From assembly GCF_024172125.1 (NCBI RefSeq), contig NZ_JAMZEA010000017.1:62001-126000 (forward strand): a stretch of 64,000 bases of DNA, in the 5' to 3' direction. Positions 33,764-42,262 of this stretch are shown one piece after another. A model generated the notes under the pieces. That model saw only the letters and a list, made by a program, of their open reading frames with translations. It was not told where the DNA came from and did no database searches. Position numbers and translations under genes: made by a program. Source of the DNA: Actinomadura rupiterrae. GTDB lineage: Bacteria > Actinomycetota > Actinomycetes > Streptosporangiales > Streptosporangiaceae. How positions within the stretch are numbered: the first letter of the stretch is position 1; the number at the start of each line of letters is the position of its first letter.

Positions 33764-35172
33764 GGCTGGTCCTTCCCGTCGGATTCTTCGTCGTCACGCT
33801 GCCGGTCGCTGTCTTGAGAGGCGTCTGCGCTGGTCAGGGCGGTGTAGTTGATGCGTCCGGCGAGGCTGGCGGTGTGGGTGTCGTCCAGCAGGCGCAGGTA
33901 GTCGATCCCGGTCGGTGCGGCGGGCTGGTCGGCGGGGGTTTCGGGTTTGGCCTTGGGGTGGGCGTGGCGGCCGATGTCCTGGGGCTGGGCCAGGCCCATC
34001 GACTCGCCGTTGAAGCGGACCTCCATGACCGTCAGGTCGAACGGGTCGAAGACCAGCTCGACCTTCCGGCCGACGAGCGCCGGCTCAACGCAGTAGGCGT
34101 TCCCGAACAGCCTCACCGTGGCGGTCTTGGTGACCTGGCGGATCTCGCTCCACTTGAACGCCTCGCGCAGTTGCGCGGGCGTCGGTGTCGCAAACGGCGC
34201 CCCTGTCATCCAGCGCGCCAGCGGCGCCTGCCTGGTCTCGGAATGGACCCGCTGGTGGTAGTGGCTTTCGACCCATGCGGTGAACAGCTGGTTCAGCTGG
34301 GCGGTGTCGGCGACGCGGGTGCCGGAGGTCTGCCCGTCGGCGGCGATCTCGACCAGGAACTGCTGGCGGACCGTGCGGAAGAACCGTTCGATCTTTCCCC
34401 GGCCCTCCGGCTGGCCCGGCGCCGAGTGGATGATCCGAATCGCCAGCTTGGCCGCGGCCCGCTTCAAAGCGGCGTCCACGAACGCCGACCCGTTATCGAC
34501 GTAGATCGCCTCGGGGACCCCGCGCGCGGCCAGCGCCGGGCGCAGCGCGGCCGCCAGGCGGACGGTGTCCTCGAAGTAGCCCCACCGGTGCCCGACGATC
34601 GCGCGCGAGTGGTCGTCGATGAAGGCGAACAGGAACGTCTTGCGGCCACCGATCTTCGGGCCGTGCAAGGCGTCCCCGGTCCAGATCTCGTTGGGCCGGT
34701 CGGCCTCGAACCGGCCGAACGCCTGCGGCGAGCTTCCCTCGGGGCGGCGCAGCTCCAGGCCGTCGAAGTGCCGCAGCAGCGTGCGCTCGTTGGGCGACCA
34801 GCCCAGCGTCGAACGCAGGATCCGGGCGATCTGCGCCCCGGTCCGCTCCGGCCTCTCCTTCTTCAACGCCACCGCCAACTCCAGAACCTCGGCCGGTGTG
34901 CGCGGCGTGGGCTTCCGGGTCGGCGGGACCAGGCCCTCAAAACCCCGCTCGCGCCAGGCTCGGATCCACCGGTCCAGCGTGCCCCGCGAGACCGTCACCG
35001 GATCACCGAACGGCCCCTCGTGCGCCTGGTCGGCCAAAGCGCGCACCAACCGGCCCCGCTGCCGGGTCGTCAACTCCGGATCAGCCGCTTCCCTGATCAG
35101 CTGATAGCGCCAGAGCGCCACCTGCTGCGCGCGTTCGGCCCGCCGCCGCGCCTCATCTTCGGCCTTGGTCAC
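33760..35172 (-). CDS. DDE-type transposase (Mu/IS481-like, with Mu C-terminal domain)
   Basis: The 470-residue protein has an N-terminal HTH region (TTRQRGRLVRALADQAHEGP, SRGTLDRWIRAWRERGFEGL), an rve catalytic core with Asp in EIWTGDALHGPKIGG, Asp in IYVDNGSAFVDAAL and Glu in PEGRGKIERFFRTVRQQF, and a C-terminal Mu-type beta domain (VRLFGNAYCVEPALVGRKV). The GTG start follows GAAGGGA. It is coupled by GTGA to the ATPase downstream. Intact as far as can be seen. Confidence 0.93.
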   Translation of the reverse strand: MTKAEDEARRRAERAQQVALWRYQLIREAADPELTTRQRGRLVRALADQAHEGPFGDPVTVSRGTLDRWIRAWRERGFEGLVPPTRKPTPRTPAEVLELAVALKKERPERTGAQIARILRSTLGWSPNERTLLRHFDGLELRRPEGSSPQAFGRFEADRPNEIWTGDALHGPKIGGRKTFLFAFIDDHSRAIVGHRWGYFEDTVRLAAALRPALAARGVPEAIYVDNGSAFVDAALKRAAAKLAIRIIHSAPGQPEGRGKIERFFRTVRQQFLVEIAADGQTSGTRVADTAQLNQLFTAWVESHYHQRVHSETRQAPLARWMTGAPFATPTPAQLREAFKWSEIRQVTKTATVRLFGNAYCVEPALVGRKVELVFDPFDLTVMEVRFNGESMGLAQPQDIGRHAHPKAKPETPADQPAAPTGIDYLRLLDDTHTASLAGRINYTALTSADASQDSDRQRDDEESDGKDQP

Positions 35173-35252
35173 CTTCGGGTCCCTTCATGATCACCCTGCG
35201 TGTTGATGCGCGGGCGTCGAGGATCTCCGGTCGGCATCCGCCCGGCCAAGGG

Positions 35253-35855
35253 TCAGTTCGTGTTGATCGTTTCGGGCGCCCAGCCCGGTGCCAGCAGACC
35301 CCCGCGCGAGACCGCGCAGGCCAGCGCCCAAACCGACAACGTGTCGACGAAACTCGCGCCACCCAGGCGGCGGCGCGCGGTCACCGCGACCGCCACCAAC
35401 ACCGCGCCCGCGCCCGCCGTGCCGCCGTCCAGCGCCACCAACAACGCGGTGAACGCCGACCTGAGCCGCTCGGCCCGCGCCGCGAACCGCCGCAGCCAAC
35501 CCCGCACCGTCTCCGCCGGCCGCCCCAGCAACCTCGCGATCGGCCGATGCCCCCGCCCACCAGCCGCGGCCTCCACCGCCGCGCCGATCACCTCCACCGT
35601 GTCGGCCCGCCGCGCCAGCAACCCGACCGGCAACAACACGTGCGTGCGCCCGCAACCCGAGCAACGCGCCCGCCGCGGCCGCACCTCCACCCGCCCGTCC
35701 GGCCCGCGCACCCCACGCGACCGCCCATGCCCCCAAGCCACCAGCACGCCCGAACAGTCCGGGCAGGACAGCTCACCATCACGCAACCTGCGCTCGACGC
35801 AACCCGCGTCGGCCTCTACCGTGACCACCAGTGCCTCCAATGGCACGACGTTCAC
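35253..35855 (-). CDS. DUF6431-like transposon accessory protein
   Basis: The 200-residue product carries zinc-binding Cys pairs (LSCPDCSG and ARCSGCGRTH) and an HTH-like segment (GHRPIARLLGRPAETVRGWL), resembling the DNA-binding front part of ISL3/IS66-like elements. I associate this composition with DUF6431 proteins that accompany DDE transposase plus ATPase pairs in actinobacteria. The GTG start follows GGGAGGG. It probably binds transposon ends. The family name is from memory; the zinc ribbon and context are directly visible. Confidence 0.78.
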   Translation of the reverse strand: MNVVPLEALVVTVEADAGCVERRLRDGELSCPDCSGVLVAWGHGRSRGVRGPDGRVEVRPRRARCSGCGRTHVLLPVGLLARRADTVEVIGAAVEAAAGGRGHRPIARLLGRPAETVRGWLRRFAARAERLRSAFTALLVALDGGTAGAGAVLVAVAVTARRRLGGASFVDTLSVWALACAVSRGGLLAPGWAPETINTN

Positions 35856-36229
35856 GGCCCTCCCGCGCTCGGCAGCAATCGAGGACGCGGGAGGGCCGTG
35901 GCTTGTCCACGAACGTGGTCACGCTGACCTTTGCCCAGCACCGGCATCAACCGGAACGAACCGATCGATTCCTCTTCGTCACCATGTTCCGACGAAACCC
36001 CAGGACGAACACGGTTCATCCCCACCATGTCGTCGCACACGAAAACGGACACAGGCAACACCCGCCACAGAGCTTCGTCCTCGCCCCGAGTGACTCACAG
36101 GCGCTCTACATCAACATCCTGAATGTCGCTGAACAGCCGGCCGGCGGTCGGCCGGTCGGGTGCCACTTGATGTGGCCACAGGTCTACTCGAAGAGTCTGA
36201 GGACACTGTGTTTCCAGTGAGCGACATCT
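35856..36229. other. left flank of the three-gene transposon
   Basis: No gene recognised. The other end of the transposon should be here. I could not fix an inverted repeat: CGTGTT-N5-TGG-type similarity between about 36010 and 32785 is too weak to call. Confidence 0.35.
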
Positions 36230-36976
36230 TCACCGGGACCAGTGCTCTGCGTGGCGCTCTCGATCGATGATCTTGGAGGGGAACACCGCTCGACCTGCAG
36301 GTGTCGCTTGCACCGGGGGCATCGACTCGGGGCACTGGGCCGTCTCGAGAGCCTGCCATGCATCGCTGACCGCCTGGTGCAGTGGGGCGACCAGCTGGGC
36401 GTGCGTTGCTCCGCGGGACTTGCTGGTCTCAAGGCGACGGTCGCGCCAGGTGCCGTCCAGGGCGCGCTTGCGGGCATTGAGGGGCGGGCGTCGGTCGACC
36501 TGCACGAGATGTTCCAGGGCGAGTCCGACGACCTCGGTACCGAGTGAGCTGACAGCCCTTTGGTGCGCTTTGGCGAGCGTCGGCACGAGGACGGGCCACT
36601 GAATGACCACGACCTTCTCCCATAGTTCCGGGGGGACTGTCATCCCAAGGTGGTGGCTTTCCCCGATGGGCAGGTCTTTGAGACGGCGGCGGGCATCGCT
36701 GGTCTGGCCCACGTAGGCGAGCCCGACCCCTGAGAGGTAGACGCCGTACAGGACTGGCCCCTGGAGCGCGGGCTGCCCGCAAGCGGGGTCGGCCAGCATG
36801 CGGCCGACGGCATGGGCGAACCGATAACGCCGGTTCTGCCACTCCATGAGGGCCTCTGGGGTTGCGATCAGCGCTGCCAGGGAGGCTCGCCACTGGCCGT
36901 AGTGCGCCTCGTCATCAGCCTCAGCGTGCACGCATCTACTTTGGCATCTGCCAAGGACGCTCCGCGCTCCCTTCAT
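36230..36976 (-). CDS. GIY-YIG-like nuclease-domain protein
   Basis: From the ATG at 36976 the product has about 248 residues. The segment PVLYGVYLSGVGLAYVGQTS followed by DARRRLKDL looks like a GIY-YIG core (GVY, YVGQT and a downstream Arg). Residues after it (TVPPELWEKVVVIQWPVL, LGTEVVGLALEHLVQVDRRP) fit the second half of that fold. GIY-YIG enzymes cut DNA; here the first motif is degenerate (YGVYL), so activity is uncertain. GGGGAG precedes the start. Three tandem CTCCGTACAGCCGC repeats lie directly upstream. Confidence 0.7.
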   Translation of the reverse strand: MKGARSVLGRCQSRCVHAEADDEAHYGQWRASLAALIATPEALMEWQNRRYRFAHAVGRMLADPACGQPALQGPVLYGVYLSGVGLAYVGQTSDARRRLKDLPIGESHHLGMTVPPELWEKVVVIQWPVLVPTLAKAHQRAVSSLGTEVVGLALEHLVQVDRRPPLNARKRALDGTWRDRRLETSKSRGATHAQLVAPLHQAVSDAWQALETAQCPESMPPVQATPAGRAVFPSKIIDRERHAEHWSR

Positions 36977-36991
36977 GTCTCCCCTCATTGT

Positions 36992-37042
36992 CTCCGTACA
37001 GCCGCAAGTTCTCCGTACAGCCGCAGGTCTCCGTACAGCCGC
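36992..37042. repeat. three tandem copies of CTCCGTACAGCCGC
   Basis: Exact 14-bp copies begin at 36992, 37011 and 37029 (periods 19 and 18 bp). They lie 16-66 bp upstream of the GIY-YIG-like gene's start, between it and the regulator gene downstream end. Position fits an operator with direct repeats. Confidence 0.85.
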
Positions 37043-37219
37043 GAGGTGCGGCACCGCCCCGGTGCTTCCCAGGCTGCGGTGGGTCTTCCGCGGTGCTCAG
37101 GGTCGCCGGTTGCGGGGGCTTCTGCGTCTTTGCCGGTTTCTGGGTGGCAAGGGGTGCTCGTGCTGGGCGGTGTTCTGGCGGTCGGTGTTTGGGGGTTGGG
37201 GTTGCGGCGTGTGGTCGTC

Positions 37220-39058
37220 TCATGTGGAAGCCAGGCGGTCGTCGAGGTAGGCCGCGGTCAGGGCGTTGGCGGACAAGGGTGCATCTGCCGCATCCGTGGC
37301 CGGGGTTCCGGCGGCGAGTTTGCTGCGGATCTGTCGAAGCCGGTCTTTGATGTCTTGTTCGTTGACGACGAGGTGCTGTGCGATCTGGCGGTCGGTGAGG
37401 CCTCGTGTGATCAGTTCGATGAGTTCTGTTTCCATGACCGAGAGCGGGTGGGGTTCGGGCACTGGCCTGCGCCGGGTTCGTCGCCGGGGTGGCGCGGTTG
37501 GAGGAAGGGCGGGGCGGGCGGCGGGTTCGGCCGTGTGGATCCAGCCGGTGACGTCGGTTCCCTTGCTGCGGGCGCGTGCCGGTGCGAAGTCGCGTGGGTC
37601 GAGCCGGCTGCCGGTCCGGTCGGCGATGACGTTGTCGAAGACGAACGAGGAGGTGATGAATCCAAGGTCGGTGTCGGTGTGCGCCATCTGGGACCGGAGT
37701 TCGGCCAGTTCCATCATTCGGGCGGTGTAGACGATCGACGCGCCTGCGGCACCGGTGTCGTCGAGGATGACCGGTCCGACGTGCACGGCGACCCGCAGCC
37801 GCAGCCGTGGGCCGTCGGTGGGGGTGAGGTTGTGGTGGTGCAGCGCCTGGCGGAGGTGGACGGTGATCCCTTCGAGGACCGCGCTGGGGGCGAACTGCGG
37901 TGGGACGATGATGAGTGCGCCGTCACCGCGGTCCTCGCGGTAGCAGGCTTCCCAGGGCAGTTGGGCCTGGTCCATTGCGCGGCACAGCATCTGGTACATG
38001 TCGGCTCGTGACCGCCGCCGCTGTGCGTCGGTTCGCTCGGCGGAGAACCCGACGATGTCGGCGAACACGATGGAGGACATCTGGCTGGCGGCGCCGGCTG
38101 CTCGGGCTGGGGCGGATGGGGGCGCGGGTATTGCCGGGTCGGCGGTCAGGTGGGGTTCTTCGACGAGCCGCTGGCGGAGCTCGGCCTCTACGACGTTCAC
38201 GACCCGCGAGTGGCGGGCCAGGAACTCACCGAACCGGCGTGCGGACATGCGCAGGGCGAGGACGGTGTCCAAGGCGACCACGGTCGCCGATCGCTGCCGC
38301 AGCAGCAGCATGGCCCGCTCGCCGACGATGTCGCCGGGGCCACGGATGGCCAGGACCCTCGCCTGGCCTTGGTGGGTGACGCTGACACGCACCCAGCCCT
38401 GCTGGATCACCAGCACGTGGCTGGCGAGGTCGTGCTCGCGCCACAGCCGATGGCCGCCGCCGAAGGCGACCGGCTCGGCCGATGCGGCGAAGGCCTCGCG
38501 TTCGTGGGGCGTCAACGCCCGCCAGAACCCAGGGCGTGACAGCGCAGGGTCCGCCTCCTGCTCAACGCTTTGCTGCTCGGCCGATAGTTGGCGCTCCAGT
38601 GCGAGTAGACGGCGGCGAAGGTTCGTCCATGGCTGCCTGTTGTCGGCCCCTTGGTGCAGGAGGGCCGCTGCGTCGGCTTGGGGCGGCGTGCCGGGGGCGG
38701 CGTCGGCGCCTGGTGGCGGGGGGGCCTCGCTGACACGGCAGGTCTGTCGGTGCCGGGAGGCCGGCTGTGTCGCGCTGCCGTTCCCGCCGTCGCCGAGGAG
38801 CTCGGCGCGGGTGTCACGGTCCTGTGTCCCTGCCTCCTCGGTGTCCTGCTGGGCGGGCGCGGGGGTGCGGGGCGCGCCGTGGCTGGGGCCGGGTTGAGGG
38901 GCGGGGTTGAGGATCTGCTGGAGCCGGTTCTCGATGTGGTCGGAGGTCAGGTGACCGGTCGCCTGCTCGATCAGGTCCATGCAGTCGGCCAGCAGTTCGG
39001 CAGCGGTCTCCTCGCCGTGGTGGTCTCGACTCTGGTGGTCTTCGGGGTTGATGTTCAT
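37220..39058 (-). CDS. cNMP-binding / class III cyclase-like / HTH regulator
   Basis: This 612-residue protein has a Pro-rich N-terminus, a cyclic-nucleotide-binding domain (about 180-300: HRLWREHDLASHVLVIQQGW, GPGDIVGERAMLL), a class III cyclase-like domain (about 325-500: SSIVFADIVGFSAERTD, YREDRGDGALIIVPPQ) and a LuxR-type HTH (about 545-595: ELIELITRGLTDRQIAQHLV). Both metal-binding Asp residues remain, but the usual VNxAxR segment is IVYTARM, so the catalytic Asn is missing and cyclase activity is doubtful. It overlaps the sigma factor gene by ATGA. Confidence 0.88.
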   Translation of the reverse strand: MNINPEDHQSRDHHGEETAAELLADCMDLIEQATGHLTSDHIENRLQQILNPAPQPGPSHGAPRTPAPAQQDTEEAGTQDRDTRAELLGDGGNGSATQPASRHRQTCRVSEAPPPPGADAAPGTPPQADAAALLHQGADNRQPWTNLRRRLLALERQLSAEQQSVEQEADPALSRPGFWRALTPHEREAFAASAEPVAFGGGHRLWREHDLASHVLVIQQGWVRVSVTHQGQARVLAIRGPGDIVGERAMLLLRQRSATVVALDTVLALRMSARRFGEFLARHSRVVNVVEAELRQRLVEEPHLTADPAIPAPPSAPARAAGAASQMSSIVFADIVGFSAERTDAQRRRSRADMYQMLCRAMDQAQLPWEACYREDRGDGALIIVPPQFAPSAVLEGITVHLRQALHHHNLTPTDGPRLRLRVAVHVGPVILDDTGAAGASIVYTARMMELAELRSQMAHTDTDLGFITSSFVFDNVIADRTGSRLDPRDFAPARARSKGTDVTGWIHTAEPAARPALPPTAPPRRRTRRRPVPEPHPLSVMETELIELITRGLTDRQIAQHLVVNEQDIKDRLRQIRSKLAAGTPATDAADAPLSANALTAAYLDDRLAST

Positions 39059-39846
39059 GTCGTCTCCCCCTTCCTGGAGCCGGGTTGGGCTTGAGCGGTG
39101 GCGTCGCCGGCCGGCGGTGGTGTCTGTTCCTGCTCAGGTGGTCGCCGCGGTGGTGCTACTGCAGGGCAGGCGTGTGGGGCGCTATGAGAGGAGGCGCTAT
39201 GAGAGGAGGCGCTGGGGGAGGAGGCGCTGGGGGAGGAGGTCGGTGCGGGTGGCGTGGCGGCGGCGGGTGCCGGTGTGGAGGAGGCTGCGGGGCCGACGTA
39301 GGAAGAGGCGGTGCTCAGGCGTTCTTGGAGGCGTTTGCGGGCGTGTCGCAGGTGCGAGCGTACGTTGGTCTCGTTCTTGCCCAGCAGGTCGGCGATCTCA
39401 GCTGTGGACATGCCGTCGACGATGCAGGCCATCACCTTGCGCTGGGTGCTCGGCAAACAGTCCAGCACCTTGTTGACCCAGTCCAGTTCCTGCCATTGGA
39501 CGAGCAGGTCTTCTTCGGGGGGGAGTGGTTCGTCGTCGTCGGGCTGGCGGAAGAAGAGCACGGCTCGCTGTTGTCGGTCGCGGTCGCGGGTGCGGTCTTT
39601 GATGAACTTGCGACGGGCGGCCGTGCGGACCCATGCTGCGGGGGAGCGGATGGATCTCCAGTGCGCGTAGGCGTCCTGGAAGGCGTGCATCGCTGCGTCC
39701 TCGGCCTCCTGGACGGTGCCGTCCATCAGGATGACCAGCTGGACGACCCGCCTGTAGTGGCCGCGGAAGAAGTCACTGAACTGCTCCTGTATGTCCCGGT
39801 CGGGTGCCGGAGCACCGGTGACAGGTGACTGTCGTGCATCGACCAT
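39055..39846 (-). CDS. ECF-type sigma-70 family RNA polymerase sigma factor
   Basis: From the ATG at 39846 (GGAGG eight bases before it) the product has about 263 residues. Region 2 is FRGHYRRVVQLVILMDGTVQ... HAFQDAYAHWRSI and region 4 is LPSTQRKVMACIVDGMSTAE... ETNVRSHLRHARKRLQ. A long Ala/Pro/Ser tail holds a short tandem repeat (SSPSASSPSASSHSASSHSA) coded by repeated 12-15 bp units near 39180-39240, which may vary in copy number. It is transcribed first, with the cNMP/cyclase-like regulator overlapping its end. Confidence 0.92.
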   Translation of the reverse strand: MVDARQSPVTGAPAPDRDIQEQFSDFFRGHYRRVVQLVILMDGTVQEAEDAAMHAFQDAYAHWRSIRSPAAWVRTAARRKFIKDRTRDRDRQQRAVLFFRQPDDDEPLPPEEDLLVQWQELDWVNKVLDCLPSTQRKVMACIVDGMSTAEIADLLGKNETNVRSHLRHARKRLQERLSTASSYVGPAASSTPAPAAATPPAPTSSPSASSPSASSHSASSHSAPHACPAVAPPRRPPEQEQTPPPAGDATAQAQPGSRKGETT

Positions 39847-39968
39847 AGGCAAGCCTCCATCGCCATGTCCTCCACAGCCCAAGCCCTCGCTCTATAGGTA
39901 GGTCCGCGCGAGGGCCCGGGCGTGAAAGACCAGGACAAGATTTTTTTTCAGCGGGGCGAAGCCGCAGG

Positions 39969-40292
39969 TCAGCGACGTCGGCTGATCAGCAGGGTGACCA
40001 GTAGCGCGACGACCGCGGCCAGTACCGTCAGCGGCACCGACCCGGTGACGCCGTAGGCCCCGACCACCGACAGCAGGACGCCGGTGAACACCTGGTGCGG
40101 GTCGCCGCCTCCCTGTCCCGGGCCGCCGGAGGCGTTGTGCTTGTCGTCGGCGGCTGCGGGTTCCTGCGTCGGAGGCTGCGGTTGCGCCGGCGGGTCCATG
40201 GTGCGGACGTCCCTGAGCGGAAGGGCCGGCGGGTTCATCAGCGGGCCGGGGGAGACACCGGAGTGTGGGTCGCGTAGCGGTGATGTGCTCAT
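39969..40292 (-). CDS. small membrane protein of unknown function
   Basis: The 107-residue product has a Pro/Gly-rich soluble N-terminal part of about 65 residues and then two short hydrophobic segments (FTGVLLSVVGAYGVTGSVPL and TVLAAVVALLVTLLI) ending in SRRR. It lies upstream of the sigma factor gene on the same strand, separated by about 120 bp that includes an eight-T run. No family recognised. Confidence 0.65.
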   Translation of the reverse strand: MSTSPLRDPHSGVSPGPLMNPPALPLRDVRTMDPPAQPQPPTQEPAAADDKHNASGGPGQGGGDPHQVFTGVLLSVVGAYGVTGSVPLTVLAAVVALLVTLLISRRR

Positions 40293-40744
40293 GGGCGGGT
40301 TCCTTCCGCTGAGGACAGCGTGACGTCAGACATCACTGAGGTCCATAGCGGTGGCCGAACGTGAAAACGCGAGGTCAGGGGGCGGCTCTGGCCAGCTCTG
40401 CGCCGTTGTCGCGCACGGTTTCGGTGAGGCCCTCGTGAGCCCGGATGGGCGAGGTTCACCGAGTCTGGGCGGCAGCCAGTGATGGGAAGGCCGCGTCGGC
40501 AGAACGCCCGGATGAGGGACGATCAACTGCACCTCTGCTGAGAACGGCGAGGCCTGGATGCTGTTGTGTTTCCGGCGGGCTGGGCGTTGCCTGGTCGCCT
40601 GTCCTGCTCTTCAGGCGTTCTGTCGGGCCCTCCGCAGATCTGTTCTCGCCCGTGCGGAAGCACGGGCGAGAACAGATCTGTTGCTCATCGCCAGTCACGT
40701 TGGGAGAGGGGCGTCCGCGGCTCTGTCGGCTGGTTCGGGCCGCT
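40293..40744. other. intergenic with a very long hairpin
   Basis: No gene is recognised in this stretch. It contains the 21-bp perfect hairpin at 40635-40680. Confidence 0.5.
40635..40680. terminator. 21-bp perfect hairpin with GGAA loop
   Basis: CAGATCTGTTCTCGCCCGTGC (40635-40655, written here only to show the arm's first bases CAGATCTG and last CCCGTGC) pairs perfectly with 40660-40680; the loop is GGAA. It lies 64 bp after the stop of the minus-strand gene at 40745. It may terminate transcription, but its length and lack of a T run are unusual. Confidence 0.65.
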
Positions 40745-41755
40745 TCAGAGCTGAAGGATCAGTGCCTCGACCTGCTGCAGCGCCACGACACTCGCCTCGG
40801 CGGCGCCGCGCGCCTTGGTCAGCTTCTCCATCCACTCGACCCGCTGGTCGGCTGACAGAGACTGCTCCTCCAGGTCGGCGCGCAGCCGCCGGGCTGTTTC
40901 GAAGTCGGCCATGAGCGCGTCCGCGGACTGGACGGCACGCTCGTAGGCGGCGGTGGTGAGCTCGATCCGCGCCGGAAGCTCTCGTCGCAGCACACCGAGT
41001 CGGGCGCGGGGGTCGGCCGCCACCGTGTCGGGTGCCCTCATCACGATGTCCGGCCTGGTGTCGTCGTCCTTGCCGGACTGGTCGTCTCCACGGTTCGTGG
41101 CCCCACGCGGGGTCTGCGGCGTGACGGGAGGGAAGGTCTGGTCGAACCACTCCTTGTCCACGACGAAGGAGGTGGGGTTCCCGTCGATGCCGGGCACCAG
41201 GATCATGCCTGCGACGATCGGTGTTCTGCTGCCGGGTTCCCAGTCCTGTTCGCCGTAGCAGATCGGGGTGGTTCCGTCGGGCGCGGTCGGGGCCCTGGTG
41301 GCGTCGGAGTGCTCGAGGACCGCCTTGGCGAAGGCGATGAGCATCTCTCGGGTGACTGCCGGGTTGTGAACCTGTGTGAAGGCCATTTCCAGCGCGGCGA
41401 CGGCGCTGGCGGGGGTGCGGCGGACGCCTTTGCGCTGCTCGCCTGCCTCACTGCCCTGACCGGGGGTGATGAGCGGTTGGGGTGCGTGGATCAGGTTGGG
41501 CACCATGCGGTCGACCAGCACCAGCCATGCCTGCCCGTCGCCGGACTCGGCTTCCATGAGCAGCGACCTGACCGAGCGGGGGCTTTGCTGGACGCCTTCC
41601 TTGACGTGGGGGACTCCGAATAGCCCTGCGGCGGAGAGGATGTTGCCGCGCTGCAGGAACAGCTGGGCGATGGCGGCCGACCAGAGCCTGGTGCGAGCGT
41701 CGGCGGCTTTCTTGCCGAGCTGGCTCCAGGCGGGTTCCTGGAGTGCCGCGCGCAC
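40745..41755 (-). CDS. hypothetical protein with C-terminal coiled coil
   Basis: I chose the GTG at 41755 (about 336 residues); the frame upstream of it reads as the shadow of the divergent gene at 41775. The N-terminal part is helical (WSAAIAQLFLQRGNILSAAG, SVRSLLMEAESGDGQAWLVL). A central segment reads TPIVAGMILVPGIDGNPTSF. The last 90 residues form a likely coiled coil (RIELTTAAYERAVQSADALM, FETARRLRADLEEQSLSADQ). No catalytic motif or membrane span seen. No family recognised. Confidence 0.7.
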   Translation of the reverse strand: MRAALQEPAWSQLGKKAADARTRLWSAAIAQLFLQRGNILSAAGLFGVPHVKEGVQQSPRSVRSLLMEAESGDGQAWLVLVDRMVPNLIHAPQPLITPGQGSEAGEQRKGVRRTPASAVAALEMAFTQVHNPAVTREMLIAFAKAVLEHSDATRAPTAPDGTTPICYGEQDWEPGSRTPIVAGMILVPGIDGNPTSFVVDKEWFDQTFPPVTPQTPRGATNRGDDQSGKDDDTRPDIVMRAPDTVAADPRARLGVLRRELPARIELTTAAYERAVQSADALMADFETARRLRADLEEQSLSADQRVEWMEKLTKARGAAEASVVALQQVEALILQL

Positions 41756-41774
41756 GATCGGCCAGTAGTCTCCG

Positions 41775-42035
41775 GTGTGGCGCCGCTGGTGCCGTTCGGT
41801 CGGTTCGGGGCTGTTGCACCCCGACCTGCAGGCGGTGGTCAAGGTCCTGGAGGTCTCGGCCGCGGACGCGGTGACCATCGCCTTCACCGTGGGGCACCAG
41901 CCGCTCCCGGACCCGGCGTCGTATGCACTGCTGTCACCTGTGGTGTGGGTGGCGCGGTCGCTGCAGCTGCCCGTCCTGAGCTTTGACACCAAGCCCTACG
42001 AGGCCTACGGCGTCGCAACCAGAAGCACTCCGTGA
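41775..42035 (+). CDS. small PIN-like protein
   Basis: The 86-residue product from a GTG at 41775 ends with VVWVARSLQLPVLSFDTKPY and EAYGVAT, which resembles the C-terminal part of PIN-type ribonuclease toxins (a helix, a strand and an Asp before the last segment). The N-terminal Asp residues of a full PIN domain are not clear and the protein is short, so it may be truncated or another fold. It is divergent from the gene ending at 40745, with starts about 20 bp apart. Confidence 0.5.
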   Translation: MWRRWCRSVGSGLLHPDLQAVVKVLEVSAADAVTIAFTVGHQPLPDPASYALLSPVVWVARSLQLPVLSFDTKPYEAYGVATRSTP

Positions 42036-42262
42036 TGCCCTTGCGGGGCACGTTCAGGCACATGGTCGTGCCGCGCCGTCGTCGGCCGGGGAGGCTCCTG
42101 GGGCGCACAAGCCCCAGGGGCATAGGGCCTGGTTCTCAGCGGCATGACCGCTGCAGCGCGCCGGCCCATCTGGCGGCATCGTGGCGACCGTCGACCTGTT
42201 GGGACACCGCGATGGAGGCTGCGGAATGACGTCGAGGTCTCGGCGCTCCTAGGCTTTGCCGC

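Noticed and set aside
33814..35190. 458-codon plus-strand frame over the transposase
   Set aside because: Mirror of the transposase; no family pattern, while the minus strand shows DDE motifs.
32784..36030. weak inverted similarity (CGTGTT...CTGG) as transposon ends
   Set aside because: Only about 16 of 24 bases match and no target duplication was found, so it may be chance.
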